A stretch of DNA of 64,000 bases from Candidatus Omnitrophota bacterium (GTDB lineage: Bacteria > Omnitrophota > Gorgyraeia > Aquiviventales > Aquiviventaceae). Shown here one piece after another: positions 53,001 through 62,000 of this stretch. Where the stretch lies: positions 12,601 to 76,600 of the forward strand of contig JACQRB010000014.1 in assembly GCA_016206685.1 (NCBI GenBank). The letters run 5' to 3'. Below the pieces are notes generated by a model. That model did no database searches. It was not told the DNA's origin and saw only the letters and a program-made list of their open reading frames with translations. The position numbers and the translations under genes are program-made. Position 1 is the first letter of the stretch; every line of letters starts with the position of its first letter.

Positions 53001-56000
53001 CGCCGTGCTGTCCCGCCCCGAGCCAGGCGGCAAGGGCATCACGCGCCGCCAGATACTCAGGTCTGCGCTGCTACTAGGAGGGGCAAGGCTACTGGGGCTG
53101 CGTTCGCAGGCTCGTGCCGCAGAGCCGCCGCAGAATCCCGCCGACGCGCAAGCGATTCTGGCTCGCATCGTGACGCCCCAGCGGCGCCGTGCCATCGAGC
53201 GAGCGGCGCGTCTGTTGGACGTGGAGCCGGAGCTGATTGAAGCCTTCCTTATCGAAGAGGTTCTGTATCGCGAATCAAAGAGTAGATGGGGTCGGTGGTT
53301 AGCGGATACGAAAGACCTACTTTCCTCACGGGCGAGCCGGGGGGTGATGCAAGTTAGGATGGACACGATCCTTGGGACAAAGACAACCAGCCGGCATCTC
53401 TTGACATTCTTGAAAGAGCTGCGAGCGTTTGGCGAAGACGGGGAACCGCGCACTGACGAAGAGCGGGACGCCCGGGAGGCGCTTCGCGAAGTCATGACGG
53501 CGTGGGACACGTATGAGACTGTGGCGAAACCATTAGGGAAGAAGCTGAAAGACTATCTCTACGAGTCAGTTGCCAAGCTGCTGCTCTACGACCGGTTCAA
53601 TATCCTGGCAGGGGCGTTCGTCATGCGTATAAAAGCCGGGCAAGATGGAGCGGCAAACAAGGACAAGGGTCCCAGGATCCACTCACGCCACTGGAAGGCG
53701 GAGACGCTCGAGCGGGTGGCGAAGTTCTATTCGGGCGCAGAAAAATCAAACCGCGGCAAGCATAAGCTGGCGTGGTACCGGATCCTGAAGCCGGAAGCTC
53801 CGAGCCGTCAACGGGTGCCGCAGAAGCGGAAGGTCAGCGTCCCGGACGCAACGGGTAGAGCAGCAGTCGAAAGCGGCCTGATCCTGGCGACGGACTGGAA
53901 GGGGCGCAAGGAGGACGAGCTCAAGCAGCTTGATGAGCGGATGGGGCTCACGCCGGAACGGCTGAAGAAACTCCGGGTGCTGAATGCCAACCTGAAGCAG
54001 GTCATGTGGGAAGTTCTGCAGATGTATAAGCATGCGCCTAACCAGAGATACCATGTGGAGAGTTTCGCCTTCTTCGGCAGCATCGTGACAGCTTCGCCGG
54101 AGGAGTTCCTACGTCGCTTGGATGATCCGGAGCATGATGAGCACGGTCTGCCGACGCACGACGTGGACGTCGCCGTCAATGTGACCCCTCGCGACAATGT
54201 TCCCGTGCAACGATATCAGCCAATCTGGTACAGGCGGCGCCGCATCAACGTGGTGACGTCTGGGGTGACGGGAGGGGGTCCATCCGCACTCCTGGACGTG
54301 AAGCGGTTGGAAGCTTCCGAGAATTACCTGCTCGAGTTCCTGCGCGAGCGCGTCGCCAGCCTCTCGCCGGAGGAGCGCCTGGCGCTTTTCGATAGAACGG
54401 TGCTCGACAAGGTGGCTGACGAACTCATTGCCCACTGGAAGCGACAAGAAAAAGACGGGAAGCCGTTACTCGCCCTGCAGATGGGTCTGGCTACGAGCCC
54501 TGGTCTCACCGACAGAGAATCCAAAGCGCTCATCGTCTCTTTGCGCAAGCAGGAGGAAGCCATCGTCCAGATTCTCATGGATATCTATCGGGCTCGGGAG
54601 CGCGACAAACTCGGGTGGGAAATGGAGGGACCGTTGACGCAGGTGTTGCATGAGCGCGTGCGCCAGGAAATCAGCCGGGAACTCGCAATGAGTTGGCTCG
54701 AACGAAGCCCTGACGCGGTCAACGTCGCCTCTCAAGACTATGTCCGGCAGATTGATCAAGATGATGCGCTCCGTCCGATGCTGACCACGGTGATTTCGCG
54801 GTCTGAGAATGTCAAAGACCGATTGGAAGCGCTCGCGCTCATCATGAATACGATGCAGGACAGACAATCGCGGGGAGTCGATGTGTTTGAGCCGCTTTGG
54901 GACAACATGATGAAGGAACTCCTGTCGCAAGGCGTCGCTCAGTTGAATCCGCAAGACATCGCGATGGCAGAGCTCATCCGGCTCGAAATCTTTGCAAGCC
55001 TCTTGGCTCGCGCCAGAACCCTCAATAGTTCGGAGGCCACGACCGTTCAGGCAACATTCGGGGTGGCCTTTGCCGCGGCGTTTGCCCCGAAGCTCCTCAG
55101 TGTCCTGGGATTGAGTGCGCCCATCATCCCCATGATGGCGTGGCCCGTGGCGTTCCTGGCGCTAGGATATGGCATCTGGTTCAAGCGGGCCCTCTTTGGT
55201 CAGATTCACCAGGCAGTCAGGGGCTGGTTGGGTAGACCGCCGGTCGTTTCGGGCAAGCTGGATGTTGACGCATTGGCCAGGGAGGTCACTGACTCTCTGG
55301 ATCTGATCGAGCGAGGGACCATCGAGTTGTTTAGTCTCAAGGAGATGGATGAGGAAGGAGCACGGGCAGCCGCCGCAGCCTACGGCTTGGCTCTCGAGGC
55401 ACTGCGCAACAGCATCATCGGGGCATTGAAGCGGGACAGACGGCCTTATGACGACAAGATCGTTGATGCGATCCAAGAGCGCGCTGTGCAACTCCTGCGG
55501 CCTGGATCTGTTGTCTCGCAGGAGACCGGAGAGCGCTTGCCAAGTTCAGCCAACGGATGGCGGACGCTCCATTCCTGGCTCGTGCCGCTGGTGGGGGCTG
55601 GGCTCCTTTCCCTCTACGGCTTCGGCGGGGACTTCTCGTGGGGCTTGGTGGGGCTGACGCTGGCGATGCTTGGCGGGCTGGCGGCGGTGAGCTACTTGGC
55701 TTCGACGGCTTCGAGCCGGCTTGCGAACTTCTTCAGGTCGTCCCGCAGCAGTTTGACTTGGAGCTCAAGGGCTTCAAGCTTCTTCTCGATGTCAAAGCTG
55801 CACGTCTTGAGGACAGACGTGTCATTTTTCAGCCGGTCGATCTCATCGGTGTTTTTGCGGCCAATCAGCTTGAGCAGATCAATATCTTCGACCATCTGGT
55901 TGACCTTCGGTTCCATTCGCTCCACAGACTTGCGAACCCCTGAGAGTCCTTCACCAAATGTCCGAAACTCTCCACGTAACTCTTCCAGCAGGGCGTTGGT

Positions 56001-59000
56001 CCGCCCGGATTCAGCGCTTGAAGACGGCTTGCGTGCAGGGGACATTACTTCTTCTCCTTCTAGTTCTAGGCCTTTAGACATACACCACCAGCAATCACGT
56101 GTCAATCCGAAATTCTTGGGCCTGCTCCTGCGACAGATTGCGGCTGGGCTGCGCAGCCTCTGGGCCGGCAAGGTGAGCCCGGCTCACGCACCGCCACAGC
56201 CACAGGTTCGCTCCTGGATCAGCCGCATCAGACCGCTCATCATCTCCTTCTTTGTCATTGCCACGACGCTCTTCCTGCCGACCCTTGGCTGGGCTGGCAC
56301 CTACGTTGTCCGGCAAGGCGACAGCCTCTGGCGCATCGCCAAAGCACAGCTTGGCGATCCCCTGCGCTGGACTGAAATTCATCAAGCCAATCCGGCGATT
56401 ATCAATCCGGACCTCATCTTTCCAGACCAACCGATTACCATTCCTGAACCGTCCGGGACCTCAGACGCCATCACCCAGCTGGCTGGTCAGCCAGCCGGTG
56501 GAGAACAAGCGCCGTTTGGACCGCAGAGCGTGCCTGACACAGGAGGTCTGGCCGACCTGATCACGCAAGCCATCCAGGCTCATCCGGATGTGTTGCTGGC
56601 CATCGGCGCCGTCGGACTTGCATGGCTCGGCTATGTCGCCTACCGCTGGTGGACCCGCCGCCCATCGAACCCCTCTCTCTCGCGTGATCTGCAAATTCGC
56701 TGGCTCTGGATGACGTTTGGATTCCGGCAATTCCTGAAAGAGCTGCGACCGCGATTCAACACAGCCTTCGTGGCATTACTGCTCTACGTGCTGACCAGTT
56801 TCAACGGGGTGTTAGTGGCTGCCTTCGCAGGCGCATTGTCTTCGACTAAACCCGCAGCTCAAACAGGTCAACTGCAACGCTCGCCGCTACCAGACTTCAC
56901 GTCTTCTCCGTTATTTATCGCTCCCACCCTCGAGGAGATCAAGTACTACGGCGATCTGCGCAAAGCCATAGGCAAGGTGGAAGAATCCAAGCGCTGGGTC
57001 GCCCTCATGGAACGGCTGTGGACGAAGACGGACGGCACGCGCTTCATGTTGACTTCATTGAAGGAAGGAGAACTCTACACACCGGTTCCGGTCGAAGGTG
57101 CGGATGGTCCGGACAAACAGTTCGTGACCACGAAGCGGTTCATGGACTTCGTGCGGGATGAGAAGACGGCGTCCCGAGTCTATGCCGCCCCCTCTATCCC
57201 GGGACCGCTCGACCTCGCGAAGATCAAGGAAGACTGGCGCCAGATCACCAACCCGCGCGAGCTGGAGCGGGCTCACGAGAAGCGAGAGCGGCTGTACGTG
57301 GTCTTCACCTGGCGGGAAGCCGACGGCACGCTGAAGGAAGGCCTGCTGGAAGCCGGCAAGCTCGCCGCCGAGGACACCGAGCGGCTCTCCAAGGCGTTTC
57401 TCAACGGGTTGTTTCTGTCGAGCCAATTGCTTGACGTGCTTGCCATCAGCAATCCCCAGGCGCAAGCCAAGGAAATCAAGGCACGGTTTGGCATAGATAT
57501 AGATGTTGAGGTAGGGAAGCAACCCTATGCCGCGGTGGACGTCAAGCGGGATGAGCTGGGCAACATCACTCAGGTGGTTGGATTCTATCGGGACGATGAC
57601 ATTGAGGTGGAGCCGAATTGGGAGACTAAGCGGGCTGAGCTCATCCTCAAGGAGAAGGACGGGAATAAGAGCCCGCTCAAATTCTGGCCACTTAACAAGG
57701 ACGAGATGGGGCTGACGTTCGCCAGGAAAACGCCGAATGAGATCGAGCGCGAGATAGGCGTGAGAGCAGGCAAAGAGTACGAAGGGGAGCGGTATGACCT
57801 CGAGAAGGACGGTGAGCCATTGGCGCGAGGCGAGATCATCCTCGGTCAAAACTTCCTTGAGTCGCGGCTGGTGGATAACAAGATGGCGCAACTCCTCCTG
57901 CACGTGCAAATGGAGTCGTTGCTGCACTCCGTGGACTTTTTGGAGAAGCGAAGGGTCCTGGACCTGATCCTGGTGCCCATCAATATCGGTTTGGCTGTGG
58001 CGGGGAAGGGCGTGCCGATTCCCATTAGCAACATCGCCCGGATGGCTTTTGAAGCCCTGTATCATGACAAGCTGAAAGCTGCGACCCCCACGCCGGAGCA
58101 ACAGGTGGAGTTCTTTGCACAATTCTTGATGGTTCGGCAGAAAGCACAGCGGGCTGGTCAGCGATTGAGCGACGACGAATTCGCACGCGAGAGTGAAACC
58201 GCCAAGGAGCAGTGGGCTGCGCTCAAGCCCGAGGAGCAATCCCGTCTGCGCGACGACGCCAAGACGTATCTGGTGGAGCGCTTCAGCGACTTCGATGACG
58301 AGCGGTTCTTCCATTTTGTCAGAGCCCAACGGACCGAGCAGACCGCGCGCTTCCTTCTGAACGCCTTCACGCTGTTTGCGGATATCGCCGGGGCAGTCCT
58401 TGAGCAGGACACCGTCAAAGTGCGGGGGGGATTCAAAGGGACCCAGCAGATTGTGTTTGACCAGCCCAGGTTTAAGCTGGCGGTGGATATCCTCCGCGCG
58501 AAATACCTCTCCCTCACCGAGGTCAACCTTGGTCAGCTCATCTCCCTGGCGGCGACCGGTCGCCAACTGAACCTGATGAGCGTCCGCGAATTCGGTCGCG
58601 GGTCATTCCTGAATACGTTCTTCAGCGCGGTGAGCTTGAGGCCTGACACCCTGAGCGTGGTCAATGCGCTCCACAAGGCGTTCGCCCCGCCTGAGACGGC
58701 TTGGCAGAAAGTGTTTGAGACGTCGCCAAGCACCCCGCGCTTCATTGTGGAGCTCTTCGGCTTTCCCATCCAGACTTTCTCGGAGCTCGCCCTGAAGAAG
58801 GACGTGTTGCGGGCGATGTCCGAGTCGCATGCGTACGAAGTGACCGACGGGTGGTTCTCGTCCTCAGTCACCCCATACACGCAAGAGCGGTTCGAGCATC
58901 TTGACAAGATCCCCATTGGTAAAGTGATTCAGCTCGAATCGGGACAGCAGGTCAAGATTCCGGTGTATCTGGGCATCGAGCGGCTTCCGGACGGCGGGGA

Positions 59001-62000
59001 GAGATACCGCGTCATCATGATGGGCAAGAAGGGTCTTGAGCAGGCTGAGAAAGAGGTTCACAAGGATCTTGAGCGATACGACGGGTGGAGGAAGGGACTG
59101 AAGGAAGGCGGCTTCATCCAGCAGGTCTCAGCCCTCGCCGGCACGTACCGGCAGCGCATCTGGACCTGGCTTTTTGAAGGACACGATTGGGAAGCGCGGT
59201 TGTACCGCGCCAGCGCCTACCTGTGGGACCAGGCATTGATGGCGCACCGGGCGATGCTGTCAGGCAGTTGGGATATCGCCGAGGGAATCTTTGAGTACTT
59301 AACAGCTGTCGCTCAAGCTCAGAAGGACAGCCCGGTCGGAAAATTCGGCGGATTCGCGGCAGCCTTTGACGCGTATCGTCGCGGCTCGTTCGAGGAACCC
59401 ACCGTCGGTCCGAACGCAGCCATCGGTCTGGCATTTCTGACCTACGAGGCGAAGACAGGCGATACACGGTATCACCACCTGGTTGAGGATATCGCGGATT
59501 GGCTCGTGGAGATGCAGGGTGCCTCGAACGGCGGTGGAGTCAAGCAGTCGGCGCGGCTGACCAAACAATTTGGAGAGCCGAACGCCCTCGTCCATGCTTT
59601 CCTCAAGGCAGCCGGTCGCCCAGAGGCGGCGGCGCAGATTCGCACGTGGGTGGGGGAGCGCATGTGGGATCCCAGTAAGGGGCTGATGAGGGCTGAGGAA
59701 GGGCAGGATCAATACTCAGCCGACGCCCAGAGCCGCTGGATTCTCAGCGAGACGGACCTGTTCTTCGATTCAAAGGACAAGGGCGGGCTTGGCATGGACG
59801 CGGACGCCTTCTGGAGTTATCTGGAGCGCATCGAGAGCCGGTTCGGGGTGACGGAGAATTACACCAAGCGGGACGGAACGTTTGTCAAGGACTTGAAGCT
59901 GTTCGACTTGGCTGACAAAGACAATGCCGGCAGGATTGCGCGGCGGCATGTTGACACAGACGGCAAGGCGCTCCGGGCAGGGTTCGCCGAGGTGACTGGC
60001 GAAATGATCCTGGTCTATAAAACGGCAGCCAGGAAGTTTTCCGCGCTCGGTCGGAAGGGCCTTGCGGACAAGGCGCTTGAGAAAGCGAAATTCTACGCCG
60101 ACCAACTGGAGCGCATGAAGGGCGAGGATGGCACGTTGCCGCAAGCAACCCGCAAAGACTTCTGGTCAGGGTTTGGCTGGTACACGCCGTTGGGTTATGC
60201 GTCGGTGGCATCCAAAGGGCAGGATGGCATAGCCAGATATGGGGATAACTTCCTCACCCCCTTCACCGACGAATCGAAGGAAGACTCCTCCTCGGTTCAA
60301 TTGGAGCCGATTACGCGACCGCCTGTTGAGGCAACCATCACCAAGGAACAAGCCGTCTATCCAATAGCCGAGCTCGGCAAGGAGAAGCGCGAGCCGAAGA
60401 AGGAGCTGTTTGCCGGTTTGGTGGAGCGCAAGCTCCTTCGTGACAAGCGAAACGACGGCTCCATCACGCCTGATGAACTCAAGAAGTTAGCTAAGTTCGA
60501 GGAGCGCCAGGAGAAACTGATCTACTACAACCCTGACGGCAGCGAGTTCGTGTATGAAGACGCGCAAGGCAGGCGCAACCGCATCGTCTTCATGTACTCG
60601 CTGGGTGAGGTAGGCGAAGGCTACGAGCGCGCTCGCGCTGAACTGCAAGAGGCCCTCAATTTCGAGCGCGCCCTCACGGAGACAGGGGCGCTCATCTTCA
60701 ACGAGATTCGCGCGGCGGGTGGAAAAGAGGAAATCGGCAAACCGATTCCAAGCGCGCAGGGGCACATCGTTCGGACGGACCCCGCCGAGATGAAAGCTGT
60801 CAGGGACGCCATCAGCCGCCTCCCTGTCGCCGAACGCAATGCCATCCTGCGCAAGCAGTTCGCCGCCTTCAAGCTGGACGGGAAGCTAGTCAGCATCCTC
60901 TTCCCGCGCAACCAGGACGTCGAGGGGGAGCGGGAGACGCTCGTGTTCCGGGATGGACTGCTGCGGGAAACCCGCACGGACAGCGACATCATCAGACACT
61001 ATTACGACGAGGCGACACAGAAGGAAACGCGCACGGAAACGTTTGCCAACCTCTCGGGCGACCGCAAGAACCCCAAGCCGAACCGGGCCGCCATCGGCTG
61101 GTCGCATACGCAGAGCGTCCATCTGGACGAGCGCGACGCCGTCACCTTCACCGAAGAGGAGCTCTACAAGCCGCGCCTTATCAAATGGGAATACGATGCG
61201 GTCACGTTCGAGTGGCGGTTGAACACCTACGGGCTTTTCTCTCAACCCATCGAGTCCTTTAACCCCAAGACCGGCGAAATCGCCGTCATCCGCTACGACA
61301 AGGACGGCGTCGTTGAGCGCGCGGACATCTACGGCAACGCCGGTACCAACGACACACCGGTCAAGGCAGCCAGACCGCACATCGTGGAAACGCGGAAGTC
61401 GTGGAACCCCGACACCCGCGAGTTGACCGTCGTCCAACAGGACCTGAAGGAAGGACTCGTCCAGGAGATTACGCGTGACCGCCTCGGTCGCGATGTCAAG
61501 GTGACGGCAGGCAGCCAGGGCAGCGAGCTGATCTACGACAAGGAGTTCCACTTTGGGCGGATTCCTGCGCGTGGTCGCGGGTATGTGGCGGTTGAGGGAA
61601 CGCAGATCACGACCGACGAGTCCAAGACCATCTCTCGAAACGGCTCTGAGTTCTTCACCGACAGGACCTGGCAAGAGCACTTCGCCGGGGCAGTCGCTTC
61701 AGAGCGGACCGAATACGGCTATGACGCAGCGGGTCAGCGCTCTATCAAGCGGACGCTGATTGAATTCCGTCGCGGACGGCAACTCCTGGGCGCGATTGAC
61801 CAGGAACGGGGCATCTTAACCGTCAAGCGTGAAGCCGGCAGCATCACGGTGGACCTGAAGCAGCAGCCAGGGCGTGAGCTTGCGGGTATGGATGACTACA
61901 CGGTGACGGCGAGCCATGCGTCCCACGCACCCTGGCATAAAATCCACGCCGTTGGGCGGCTGCTCAGATACAGCGTGGACGACCAGGTCCGCAATGTCCT

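Noticed and set aside
54040..54260. Nucleotidyltransferase domain (FGSIVT...THDVDVAVN) in the giant protein
   Set aside because: The GS and DVDV elements resemble pol-beta-type enzymes, but the spacing is larger than the family allows and no third Asp could be placed.
57055..58566. 503-codon minus-strand frame inside module C
   Set aside because: The plus strand here has natural protein character. The minus translation shows no motif, and no promoter like those at 49403 or 56105 was seen.
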